Shown here piece by piece: positions 20,810 through 33,400 of a stretch of DNA of 64,000 nt. The stretch covers positions 9,103,754 through 9,167,753 of the forward strand of contig OX336343.1 of assembly GCA_946902875.1 (NCBI GenBank). The letters are read 5' to 3'. Position 1 is the stretch's first letter. Every line of letters begins with the position of its first letter. The translations under genes and the position numbers were made by a program. The notes beneath the pieces are model-generated. The model did not search any database. It was not told the DNA's origin and was given only the letters and a program-made list of their open reading frames with translations. The stretch is from Nematopogon swammerdamellus (lineage: Eukaryota > Arthropoda > Insecta > Lepidoptera > Adelidae).

Positions 20810-22640
20810 AAAAAATGCTCCTTGGCAAGGGAGTGAGGCAAGGGGACGTGATCTCAACCAGGCTCCTTACAAAAGCACTTGAAGACGTGTTCAAGACGCT
20901 TGAGTGGGATAATATTGGAATAAATGTCAATGGGGAGTTTCTCAGTCATCTCCGTTTCCCGGATAACATTGTCCTCCTCGCCCATAACCCGGTTTAGCTT
21001 CATGAGACGCTCAGCGACCTTTACGAGGTCTCGCTGAACGTCGGCCTGAGGATGAACCTGGATTTTTTTATTGCTTCTGAACTGGGTGGCTCTGCCCGAG
21101 GTCGAAGCTTCAGGCGCAACCAATTTCACCGCCGAGGAGGTGCCAGTCCGGCTTGGAGGTGGACTAATGTCGCTGGGGAAAGGCTATTAACCCGCGATTT
21201 GAAGATCCGTGGATTGTACGAGTGGGGAAAGATATTCCCTGCGAGCCCGTTCCACACCTTTGCTGTGCGGCACAAGAACGATTTAGAGAATCGTGCAGTT
21301 CGAATAACTCTTCTGTCGACTACAAAGGGGTGTTCCGCGAGAGTATGGCGGGTTTGGCGAAGACGAACAGTAGGAGGAGGGATAAGGGAAGCAAGTTCAT
21401 CAGAGCAGCGGCCATAGTAGTACTGATAAAACAGACTCAATGATCCCACGATACGTCTGTGCTTTAAAGGCTGAAGGTCCTTTGTGAGTACAGAGTCACC
21501 AATGAGGTGAATTGCTCGTCGCTGAATTGAATCCAAGGCTGAAAGAAGGTACTCAGGGGAATCCTCCCAAAGATGACTGCAATATTCCATCACCGGTCTT
21601 ACTTGTGCTTTATACAGTGTAATCAGTTGTACCGGCGTGAAAAATCGCCGACATCGGTAAAGGATCCCTAATTTTCGAGACGCTAGTTTCGCCTTGGACT
21701 TTATGAACGATCGAAACCCAACGTCCCTGGACACTTCCATACCCAGGACGCCCAGACTACCATATTTGGGGACTTGGCTGCCCTGGAAAGTGGCTTGGAG
21801 AGGAAACGGATTAGCCTTAGTAGAGAAGGCACAAGCTTGCGTCTTGGCTACGTTGAAGTTGACAAGTTCTTCCCCCAAGAGGATACTTTTCGAGAACCTG
21901 GTCAACCCGAGCAACAGTTTCGCGTCTCGCGTTTGCTGCTGAGGCTTCTCTACCCTTCCAGTCCTTGATGAACCCGTCGTGCACGATGCTGTCGTCCATG
22001 TAACAATGTATTTCGCCGAGCGAGAGCATGTCGTTGATGAATAATAGAAACAGCGTAGGCGACATCACGGATCCTTGTGGAACACCAGCATTGATTGAGT
22101 AGTCGGCCGAGCAGGCACCATCTATGGTGACAAAGATCGATCGACCACTCAAAAAGCTGGAGATCGAAGTGCACAGTTTTGTAGGGACACCATAAGCTTT
22201 CTTAACAGTCCCCGGTGCCAGACGCGATCGAATGCTTTCGATATGTCCAGAGCGACCGCCAGCGATACCCAAAAACCATCGAGCCTTTCAGCCTACAAAT
22301 GCGTGACGTACGCAAGAAGATCTCCAGTCCACCTTTGCTTGCGGAAGCCGTATTGCTTGTCATCGTAAAGTTTACAGTCTTCTAGATACGTCAGAGCGCT
22401 GAGTTGACAATACGCTCCATAACCTTACTAAAAAGTAAGGTTAGGGATAAAACCAACGTCATGACGATGGAGGTTATGGGCGAGGGGGATATTCTGATCG
22501 ACGGTGAAGTGATCAAACAAGGAATACGTATATTTCGGCTAGGTAGGTCGACAAGGCCTACTCAAGGAGGTAGAGAGACACATTCAACTGGGTTGGGCTG
22601 CCTTCGGAAAGCTGAAGTTCGTCCAAAAGTCTGATCTACC
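20810..22640 (+). pseudogene. RTE-type LINE RT fragment split by another LINE
   Basis: 20815-21057 encodes GVRQGDVIS, then ALEDVFKTLEWDNIGINVNG and LRFPDNIVLLA (RTE-type RT; the usual FADD catalytic motif is changed to FPDN). The frame resumes at about 22441 with DKTNVMTMEV and ILIDGEVI. The gap 21058-22440 is the minus-strand LINE insertion. Dead copy. Confidence 0.75.
21058..22440 (-). mobile_element. 5'-truncated jockey/CR1-like LINE inserted in an RTE fragment
   Basis: Minus-strand frames 22272-21817 and 21914-21126 encode RT palm (INAGVPQGSVMSPTLFLLFI, then YMDDS), thumb, and the C-terminal part (KLASRKLGILYRC, VRPVMEYCSHLWED, SKSFLCRTAKVWNGL). A frameshift separates them near 21900. 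The 3' end at about 21060 has an A-rich tail (TTTTTTTATTG on the plus strand). It interrupts the RTE frame exactly. Confidence 0.8.
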
Positions 22641-22659
22641 GTAACGCAAAACATAATAA

Positions 22660-24514
22660 ACGGCATAATATAACTTCGATTAAAAGAAAAACTGTTCTTT
22701 TTTTTTTACTTAATTCGACAAAAACTCTCAATGACGCAATAGAAGAGTAAGTTAGGTCTTGCTACGTAGAGTTTGCAGTCTTAACTGTTTTTAACTTTAT
22801 GTGAATTGAATTTTTTTTTCATTTCTAATCCTCAAATACATAAGTTATCCTGTTTATAAGTTATAATAGGCATGCTATTTAATTAAAAAATATGTTTCTT
22901 GCTTTCGGTGGTTTTGAAATTGACTTCGGTGCACCTATTTCCACCGAAAACACCGAAGTCATTGACACTGAAATCAAAAAAGTAAGGAAATTCTAAAATA
23001 TTTGCAAATACAACCTATATATACAGCATTGCTCTCTAAGTTGGAGAATATGTCAAATAAATAACGAGAAAATTGGTTCAGCGAAATCAATTTTATAGGT
23101 TACCAAGCCACCGAAAACGATTACATACCTTAATAACACGGTCGCACAGGAACGCACAGACGTGTTGTCCTCGCCACAGAAGCGGCGCGACTGATATTTT
23201 TTTTCGCTTTAACAGCTATGCACGCAGCTACAATAGTATAGGATCTATGAGCGTATTCGTGCGCGCCACCGATATCAAAGGAAACTAGCGGACGCTTATA
23301 AAATAATTCGTATTTCGTCTTCTGAAGCGTATTCATGCTTAGTAAAAATATAAGGTAAAGCATAACTAACTAGGTTTTAGAGAACATATACAAAGTAGCG
23401 TAATTCCTTATAGATGATAAGAAAAAAAATGTTTTCTACCCCAAAGTGTAGTCCGGACGCGCCAGTGAAGTCAAGATTTCAGCAGTTTGAATTTTTTTTA
23501 TCGCATTTCTAATTAATTAATTAAAAAAAGGACACAGGCCCCCCCCCAGTATTTTCATCATATCTACAATATAAAAAAATATAAAAGTATTATGAATCCA
23601 TTTTATAAGACTTTTCGATCCGGACTCGCTTATTCTGCCCATCCGGAGAAACACCCATAAATGGTTTTTCACTGAACTATCTTTGAACATTCTAAATTAT
23701 GGGCTGTTGTCGTGCGCGAGCGTTTTTTGTATGGACTTATTTGTAACGAGGGTAGATTTTAATAGCAAATGCATTTTCGAACGTTTTTACCACTTTTCAC
23801 CCACTTATTTTTCAGAGAATTTACAAGATTATATTAAAATAATCTATCACATATTATACCTTGAATCTTTACCTAACTATAAGCATATAAATTATAGTTA
23901 TATCTATTGAAATATGTTTATTGGTCTCCTTACACTGCGAAAGCAAATCATATACTGCCCATCGGAACCAAGTGATTGAGACAAGTCCATCGTTCGTTTC
24001 ATTGCTAGAAAACGCTTCAAGAAAACAACCTAAGAGCCTGAAGAGAATCAGTAAACAAAGATTTAGGTAGTACTTGCTATGTTGCTAACTCAGTACTAAG
24101 ACACGAGACACGTGCAAATTATGTCAGTAAATACAACAACAAAAAATAAAAAAAAATGGCTATAGTTAGGATAATATGATGTAATGTTTTGCCTAGTACC
24201 CCCTTAAACATGAACAATTACACATTCGACATCTATGTATGTTAAGTGATGTTCGACGTCTATGACTTGTTCAGACCTAAAATTTTCTGGAGCCTGTTCG
24301 CTAATTTATTTCGCTGGTTTGATTTAGGGGGTGAACCCCCTCCCCCCACCAACTCGGATTCCCCACTGAATAACAACAACGAACCAGCAAAGAGGGGTTT
24401 TATTTTTCATACCCCTAGCAGTGTCGGATTTATACTTTTCTTTAGTATAGGCCACTTCAATTTGTGCCGCCCCTCCCTCCTACCTATCTCAATCACTTGT
24501 ATTTATTTTAGTCA
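22660..24514. other. Non-coding, repeat-derived
   Basis: No gene seen. Contains the right inverted repeat of the 18930-24210 element and a poly-C run at about 23540. CACCGAAGTC/GACTTCGGTG-type short inverted words (22905-22970) recur at 19270 and 19420. Confidence 0.5.
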
Positions 24515-25170
24515 TGTTACGAGTCGAATACATGGAAGACTCGAGTGACTCGAGTTGAAAACATCTATAACTAGAGTTGCGACTCGAATTAAAAAAATTC
24601 GACTCGCTATAGATTTTCTATTTAGTCTTGGAACCATTATTTAATTCTTAAATAATAGCTCCTTAAATAATTTTAAGACATTAAGAAGCCACTAATCTCG
24701 TACAGCGCGTCACCAGTTCAATCAAATGAATTCAACTGACTCGCTTCGCAGCAGCAGACCGCGTCACCCACTCCCTCGACTCGAGTGCACTCGGTTGACT
24801 GAATGCGAATGCGAGTTGACGAACGAATACAAAATACACAACGACTCGCGGCCTTGAGAGACTGACTGAGTAGAGCGGCTCGACTCGAGTCGGTCTACTC
24901 AAGTTTGGTCGGTCGTACAGCGTGGCGTCGCCGTCAGTCAGTATCTCAAGGCCGCGAGTTGCCGAGTATTTTGTATTCGTTCGTCAACTCGCATTCGCAT
25001 TCAGTCGTCCGAGTGCACTCGAGTCGAGCGAGGCGAGTGGGCAGACTGACTGACTGCCTGTCCGTACGAATACGAGTCCGAATCGGTTTCATTCCGTATC
25101 CAACTCGAGTTGACGAGTTTTAGGCTTGACTCGAGTCATACGAGTATTATCTATCACTCAACTCGTCACA
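24515..25170. mobile_element. CGAGTC-rich palindromic element, copy 1
   Basis: About 655 bp, starting TGTTACGAGTCGAATACATG and ending with a related inverted end (ACTCGTCACA). The two halves are imperfect inverse copies: CAACTCGCATTCGCATTCAG (right) mirrors CTGAATGCGAATGCGAGTTG (left), and the GCCGCGAGT/ACTCGCGGC words also pair. No coding frame. Copy 2 is at 61350-62116. Confidence 0.8.
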
Positions 25171-27451
25171 ACGCTAATTTATTTACCTTGGCCATTTTAG
25201 GAAACGGAAAATTTTATTTAAGTTTAACCACTGAAATACGTAAAAATAAAGCTAACCTATTAAAAACGAATGAGTTAGTCATAAAATACAAGTAACGAAA
25301 CAAAGATTGTTTTATTGTTCAAATCGTCTATAATCATCATAGTTTATAAATAATATAAATAAATAAAACTTCATTTGAGACAATATGTGACATACCCACA
25401 AGATATGAACACCTATAAAAATTTACTGATAAGGCGAGGAGTGTATGTGGCAGTGGCACCAGTATTGACACACTCTCACATACACCCTTCACCACTAATT
25501 TAACTGTTTTATTATCGTTTTCTAAAACACTTGTTGAAACACAACTTATGGCACAGTTATTATGGATAAGTCTATAGGAAGATGGTAAAATAGGCAAAGT
25601 ATTCGATTTTTTATGGGCACAGAATTCCCTTCTGACTCGATCAAACATTTGAGGAAAATTTCACAGAGGTTCAACCTCGGTGCTCAACATTAATTACATT
25701 TTTCTATGAGAATAGATACCTACTCATGCTTATTTGTATGTAAGTATAAATACATAAATAAAAAAAATATATGATGACTTCTCGGGTTGGCATTACCTAC
25801 CTGATTATAATATTTCAATACAACTATTATAATAATTGAGCTACGTAACAGCAACAATATCTACTAGTGGAAGCATCTCTACTAACTTCACGTAATATAA
25901 TATTTCAATGATTGGTATAACAACCACTCTATCTATGTATATTGATCTCAAAATAGATTATATATAGCTTTCATTATAATATGACTTTGATTAAAGATAT
26001 TTATTGCTAAATAAACTTTATAAAATATAGTGCTTAATTTCTTATAGAGCAAAAATACAAGATTTCACATCTATATCAGCGGAGTACATGTCGCCTATAG
26101 CGCTAATTGAAGTTCAATATAACATTATATTTACCTCATACAACTTGTTGCAAACAAATTAAGTTAAAATTCAACATCTGTGGTACACTACGTTAATATC
26201 AGGTCCGATGTGCACACTATACCAACAACGCGATGCAGAGCATGGTCTACCCGCACTGTCTACCGAACAATGGATGACTCCGACAGTGATTGTGAGTTCT
26301 AAGATCAGCAGTACATAGCAGCTCTCTATCTCATAAATTTATTAGAAATGGTCAAATGCAATAGTATGTGGGAAAAATTACTTGCAAATTGTAAGTAACT
26401 TGTAACCGAGTAACTTGTAAACTGTTTGTATAGTATAGTCAGCGCATAAATGTGAAATGTGAAATTGTGTAAGAAAAGTTTTAGGGTTCCATAGGTAAAA
26501 TGAGTGTGTTTTCTTAAAAAGCTAAAAATATTTATTTTATTAGGCCTACACAATTTTATTAAAGCATTATTTTTCTACGTTTTGATAACAATTTCACAAT
26601 AATAATAATATTGACAATAGCACAATACATTTTGTATTTGATATATTTTATACTCATAGATAGTTAATTTTATTTGGTTCCATTAGAAATAATGTTGAGT
26701 GATGTGTCTATGTTACATTTAATACAGTCAACAGAACAAGAACATGCAATACGGAACAATAACAAATCTTATGAATAGTCTGGTCACAGTAACCAAAGCC
26801 CTCAACAAAGCTCACTATGGCCGGGTTATACTATCTATAGATTTTAAGCTAATAATTATCTTAATGTTAGAATTATTTATCTATTTTCCTTTAGTGTGCA
26901 ACAGATCTTAAATAAAGTAAACAATAAAAATTTTCACAGAAAAAAGAATACATTTTATAGCTTGTATAGATGTTGAGGACTATTGAGGAACTGAATAACT
27001 TATGCAGTAAAGTAACTCTAAGCTAATAACTAACAATATATGAATACCGGCATGTTAGAATAGTTGCTAGCGATATATTCACTGTTAATATTAATTAACC
27101 CATCTGACATCGGTGACTGCAATAAAAATGATCACAGCGTCGCCGCATGTGTGTAAAGGCGGTAAAGAGGACACGGCAACGGTCGGCATTGAAATATCTG
27201 CTCTATGGCTAAAATAATAAGTATCAATTTTAGTTCTAAAATAAAATGAAAATAATGGCCACCCTACTCAATCTGATACAATTTATAACTGTGCTTTGAC
27301 AACCTGGAAGAAATAAATTAGCTGACCAGAAACCGTTTTGCTGCTTCAATTAATTACTATTTTTGGTCTGCTTAGTCATTAGTTTTTGTTTGTGTATAAA
27401 AATTGAAAGATCATGAAATTTTTGAAGTGAATGTGTTATTATTGGTGGTTT
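25171..27451. other. DFFB downstream region, AT-rich
   Basis: No gene or clear repeat structure seen in 2.3 kb of AT-rich sequence. It includes the DFFB 3' UTR next to 27452. I did not identify its poly(A) site. Confidence 0.4.
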
Positions 27452-30400
27452 TTATGAATTGTGTGTGTGTGTGAGATTGTAGCATTGTTTACACAGGACG
27501 TGTACAGCCGACTCCAGCTGATGGCGACCCTTGTAGTGACACACAATATGCACTAACTTCAAGTTCTCTCTAGTGAATATCTCCAGGTAGTACTTGTGGG
27601 AGGCCACGAAGCCCTCCTTCACTTGTCGGTGGCAGTCCTCGCACTGTGAGGTGCGCTGACAGACACTGTTCACCGCCTCTATGATCTTGGGGATGATGGA
27701 GCGAGAGAGCTCTACCTGATGGTCAAGGTTCCACGTCTGGAAGATGATCCTCTCCTCGCGGCTTCTGTACGGGTTTATCGTGTGATCTCCCTCGTATTTA
27801 CACTTCTTGGCGCTCCAGAGGCCGCCGCATTCAAATTGGCCTTGTTTGGAGCAGAGACGTTCGCTTTTGGGAGACATCCTGTTGAAGTAGGCACCGTTGT
27901 ACTTGCTACGATCCAGTAAAATCCTGACGTCCGTCATGAACCTGTCGATAAGAGACTTGGCGATGCCGCTCTTGGAATGGACGTACACGTCGGAACTCTG
28001 AAGAGCCGTTTTAGTCTTGTAGAAGTAGCCTCTCATCCTATCCTTGACCCGCTTCGTCATGGACACTTCCTTAGTACGCTCGGAAGAGTCCAAACCTACA
28101 AATAAAACACTTTAAAACATTATTAGCGAATTGAGTTCACTATTCAATGTTATTCAATATTTATCTGATTATGGCTAAGGTTACATATCACAGGTAGAAA
28201 GATTATAAAAAAAAGATGGGTTGTCAATAACGAGTTTAACGTGAAATACGTTGAGCCGACAAGCTCCTGTTAAAACAAATTAAATGTTGTCCCACTCAGC
28301 GGCCATCAACGCCATTTATTGTGCCATAATTGTACTATACTTTATTTCATACATAACTTTTCTCTTTTCTGCCATCTTGAGTATGCCATCCCATAACTTT
28401 ATCACATAATCCCATAACATAACTCAAATCAATGCCTGTGACTTTACAAAAAAACTTAGTACGAATTCAAACTTTTCCCCCTGAGCTCGTCCCAAGGCTT
28501 TATGTACTTTAAAAATTAATATTTGCGTCTCGCTCACACAGTATTGCAGTCTAAAGAAAATAAGGCAATTGTTCTAAGAAAAAATTGTAAAAAAAAATTA
28601 GTATGCAAAAAAAAAAATTTGCATGCCGACTGTACAGCTGTAAAACGTCCCCATTTTCAATCCCTTTAAATAACCATAATAATGTACGATGGTGGTAGCT
28701 TGGAACAAGACAGTGACAAGATGTTAGCTAACTAACATCTGCCAAAATTCAGGTGATATAACATTTTTCAAAACTGAAAAATTTCCTGCATAAAACATTA
28801 TGAGTCTCGTCATTAGGAACCTTCAGTTATCGTAGCCCCAAAGGAATACTGGTAGAAAATTCCTAGAGGAATTAAGTATTACATTTTCCTCATTTTAGTG
28901 CTATATAATATACACTAAATATAGAGGTGCGTACAGACATCGCGAGGCATGCGGCGCGAATGGTTCGTCACGCATGCCTCGGGCTGTGTGGACGTGAGTG
29001 CTCACTGTGAGCATTCGCCGCGTACGCTCGTTGCGAGGCTGCCTCACTGCGAGCCGTGCGTTCAGTGTGGACGGCTGTTATTGTGTTGCTGCTGACGGCT
29101 GTTATGTGCGTGCGTGGTTGTTTGCGTGCTCAGCTTGAGCATGTGCCGTTCAGGAGTTATGCATAAATGTTGCGCGCATGCCTCAGGTTGAAGCATGCGT
29201 GACGAACCGTTCGCGCCGCATGCCTCGCGATGTCTGTACGCACCTTAATATACACGCCACCACACGCGGTCTTCTGCTCTTCTCATTCATCCACTCCCGG
29301 CTACCTTTTTTTTTACCGCGTGTGGTGGTGTGCCTTGGGAGAGGCCTATGTCCAGCAGTGGACCGATACAGGCTGATGATGATGATAATATACACTACGA
29401 CAATACACTAAACCTTCATGAGGGACATAAACCGTAAGAAGCACTACATAGTCGGATTACAAAAAAGAGCCACCCCAACCACCATTTTTTAAAATTTTTT
29501 TTTTATGGAAACTGATGGTTGGCTACATCACCTACAACATCCGTGATGTCAGCCCATAACACCGGGTGAACTTGGTACCACATCAGTGCTTCCCTTCGGT
29601 CATGCCGGCTACACTGAACTGGACGGAAAACAGAAACTATTTACATAGCCGTTTCGACCGACCTTTCATTCAGTGCGGTGGTACCAACCAGTGGCGGTTC
29701 CCCAGGTGAAGCAAGTGAAGCACCGCCTCACTTAATTATCTTGAAAGTAAAGAAAAAAAAAACATTTCAAAATATTGTTACGAGCACTGGGGCCGGATAG
29801 AAAATTAAACAGCACAAACTCTTTTCTATTCTTTACTTTTCAAACTTTACTATCGCATTTTTATCTGACAACAAAACTCCCTGTCATTTTTGACAGCTTT
29901 CTTCTTTTTATATATCAAACTTTAGGTGGTCGTGACATCGTCCCCCGCTCAGATACGTTCGTCCCGAACGTAATTTGACCCATGGTACTGAGCCAGTCGG
30001 TCCACATGCACAATTTTGGGTTTGCTCCTTGAATTCCTTTGTATGCGGTAAGTGACATCATTGATACGGGTCACCACCGTGTATGGCCCATCCCATCTGG
30101 GCTGTAGTTTAGGAGATTTTCCTTTTCGACGTACAGGATTATGTAACCACACTTGGAAACCCTCTTCAAAAGTGTGGTCGTTAGTCTTCCGATCGTAGCG
30201 CGTCTTCATCCGTTCTCCTGCTTGTAGACTGACCTCCCTCATATGAGCGTGGATTGAGTCCATCTTGTCTCGAAGATTAGCCACGTACTCCGTTATGGGC
30301 CTCGGTGAATCTGGAACATTTCCTGTTAGGAGATCTGCTGGGAGGCGAAGCTCGCGTCCAAAATTGGCCAAAGCTGGCGTTTCATTGGTGGTCTCATGCA

Positions 30401-33400
30401 CGGCAGACCTATACGATAACAGAAACAAGGGAATGTATTTGTCCCAGTCCCTCTGATGATTTTCTACCAGCTTGGCTAAATGATTCTCTATCGTCTGGTT
30501 AAACCTCTCCACCATGCCGTCCGACTGCGGTCGATACGCAGTTGTCCTGGTCTTGTGGATTCCCATGATGCGGCACGCTTCCAGGAACACTCCAGCTCCG
30601 AAGTTAGTCCCTTGGTCAGTGTGTAACTCCAGCGGCACTCCAAAGCGACAAAAGACCTCATGAACCAATTTTTGTGCAACTGTCGTGGCTTCTTGATTCG
30701 GAATGGCAAAAACTTCAGGCCACTTTGTGAAATAATCCATAACGACCATGAAGTATCTATTTCCGTTGTCTGTTACTGGGAATGGTCCAGCTATGTCAAC
30801 TGCGATTCTCTCCCAGGGAACACCAACATTATACAGCTTCATGGCTCCCTTACAACGGGATTGCGGACCCTTCACTGATGCACAAGCAGTGCATTTGCGG
30901 CACCAGTCCTCCACATCTTCACGGCAATGTATCCAGTAAAAACGTTGCCGAACCTTCATTAGGGTTCTCTTAACTCCCAAATGACCTCCTGAAGGACCGT
31001 CGTGAAGGCAAGCCAACACGTCCTTCACCTTCGTTCGCGGGATTACCAACTGTAAATATGTCTCTCTCCCATTTGGTGTCTCCCATTTCCGGTAGAGTAG
31101 CCCGTCATGGAGGAGAAGGCTAGACCATTGTGCCCAATAACTTTTCGTCGTTGCACTTCTTGGTGCTACTTCTTTCCACTCAGGTTTGTTTTCATACGCC
31201 ATTTTCCAATAAATGATGGGCAACAAATCCCGGTCTTCTTCCTGCGCCTTCTTCATGGCTTCATTACTCCATTCTTCGCTTATGTTGTCGGTCCTGATTA
31301 CTTTTACGGAGCAACATGCTCCATACTCTTTCGTCTCATGTCTCGCGCAGTGTTTACATTCTTCCGGACATGGTCTTCGAGATAGGGCGTCTGCATTCCC
31401 GTGGGACTTGCCGCTCCGATGCTCTATATCGAACTGGTATTCTTGCAGTTGCTCAAGCCAACGTGCAACCTGACCCTCAGGGTTTCTGAACTGGAGTAAC
31501 CACTTTAATGCTGCATGATCCGTCCTTAAACGGAATCTCCTTCCGATTAAGTATTTGCTAAAATGCTGCAGACTTTTGACCATCGCTAGAAGCTCACGCC
31601 GGGTGACGCAGTAGTTTCGCTCCGGCTTCGACAATGATTTGCTGAAGTAAGCTATTACTACCTCCTTGTCTCCTCGTTGTTGTGACAGCACGCCTCCAAT
31701 TCCCGTGTTACTTGCATCGGTGTCGACGATGAATACTCCATCTGTCTCGGGATATCCCAAGATTGGTGAATCACATAGGTACTGCTTCAGTTCTTCAAAG
31801 GATCGGTGGCAGTCTTCATTCCATTCAAAGTGCCGTTTCTCTTCTGTCAGCCGATGAAGGGGCTTAGCAATTTCCGAAAAACCCTTCACAAATCGTCGGT
31901 AGTAGGAGCATAAACCGAGGAATGCGCGTACTTCCGTTTTGTCCTTAGGGATTGGCCACTTCTGTACCGCTTCGATCTTCTGTGGGTCTGTCTGAACACC
32001 GTCTTCAGATATCACGTGGCCCAGGTAACTGACCTTGCGCTTAAAGAAATCACATTTTTTAGAGCTTAGCTTTAGATTCGCTCCACGGATTTTATATAGT
32101 ACATTTTTTAAATTGCTCACGTGATCATCGAAAGTCTTGCCAACAATGATAATGTCATCCAAGTACACTAAGCAGGCGTCTCCAATCAATCCAGCGAGTA
32201 CTCGATCCATTAACCTCTCGAATGTCGCAGGAGCATTGCAGAGGCCAAACGGCATGACATTGAACTGCCACAACCCGCTGCCGGTTGAGAACGCAGTCTT
32301 CTCTTTATCTTTGGCATCAAGCTCCACTTGCCAATAGCCGCTTTTCAAATCCAACGTTGTAAACCACTTCATGCCGCTCAGTGTATCCAAAGTATCATCT
32401 ATCCGCGGAAGTGGGTAACTGTCCTTTTTAGTAATGTCGTTCAGCCGTCGATAGTCTACACAGAACCTGGTACTGCCATCCTTCTTCTTCACGAGGACTA
32501 CAGGCGAACACCAGGGGCTCGATGACGGTTCAATTACTTTGTTCTTGCGCATGTCCCCAATCATCTGTTGAACCTCGCCTTCTTTCGCCACTGGCACCCG
32601 ACGTGGACGTTGTCGGATAGGCAGTGCGTCCCCCGTATTAATTTGATGTTTCACCATGTTGGTCCGTCCAATGTCCCCGTCGTCGGTCGCGAAGATGTCC
32701 GAGTACTGTGTTAACAGGTCTACTGCCCTCTGATACTCCATCTTGGTAAGATCCTTTTTACTTTCTTCCAAGAGCGAGAGCACTTTGGTTCTGTCTATCT
32801 TATCGCTCACAGTGATGGGCTCATCACACTTACGTAGCCAGGATACTTCATCACATTTTCCCACCACTGTGTCTGTTTCGAGTTTAATATCGGCCCGGCT
32901 CAAATTCATGATGCGCACGAATGCCTTATCCTGATTCTTTACCAAAGTTCGTGCAGTAATCCATTGACAGTCACATTCACGCTTATCCAAGTTTTCAACA
33001 AGTGTACATCCCGTTGGGCCTTGGCCAGATGCATGCGGTAAATTCACTGGCACCAACGTCTGAGATCGTGCCTGCAATATGGTCGGCCTCGAACAGCATA
33101 CATCTCCTGACAACCTTCCTCCTCGAAGAAATATTTCTTCACTTCCCAGCTTGAGAACTCCATTTGTTATGTCGATTTTGCAGTCATGAAGTTTCATAAA
33201 GTCCAGTCCAAGAATACAGTCATCAACTATGTCTGCCAAGATAACGGGGTGATGATAAATTCTGCACCCAATTTTTAATGTTACTCCTACCTCTCCATGG
33301 ACAGGTATGTGCTGTCCGGTGGCAGACTGTAGTTTGTAGTAAGTGTACCGCTGCTGTTGATTCTTAATAAAATTCCCTAGAAGTTGCGATTTAACAATGG

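Larger units (their letters stand above)
18930..24210. mobile_element. Old DNA element of about 5.3 kb bounded by long imperfect inverted repeats, filled with LINE debris
   Basis: The segment 18987-19135 is the inverse complement, with many changes, of 23762-23918; shared landmarks include TATAGTTAGGTAAAGATTCA. Further out, AGGGGAAGTACTAGACAAAA (18932-18952) pairs with the complement of TTTTGCCTAGTACCCCCT (24187-24205). The interior holds at least three LINE fragments. I infer one old transposon with terminal inverted repeats later used as an insertion target. No transposase found; superfamily unknown. Confidence 0.55.

Noticed and set aside
24905..25123. Plus-strand frame in the CGAGTC element (also 61636-61995)
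   Set aside because: Ser/Arg/Val-rich translation of a palindromic repeat, present in both copies only because the DNA is repeated.
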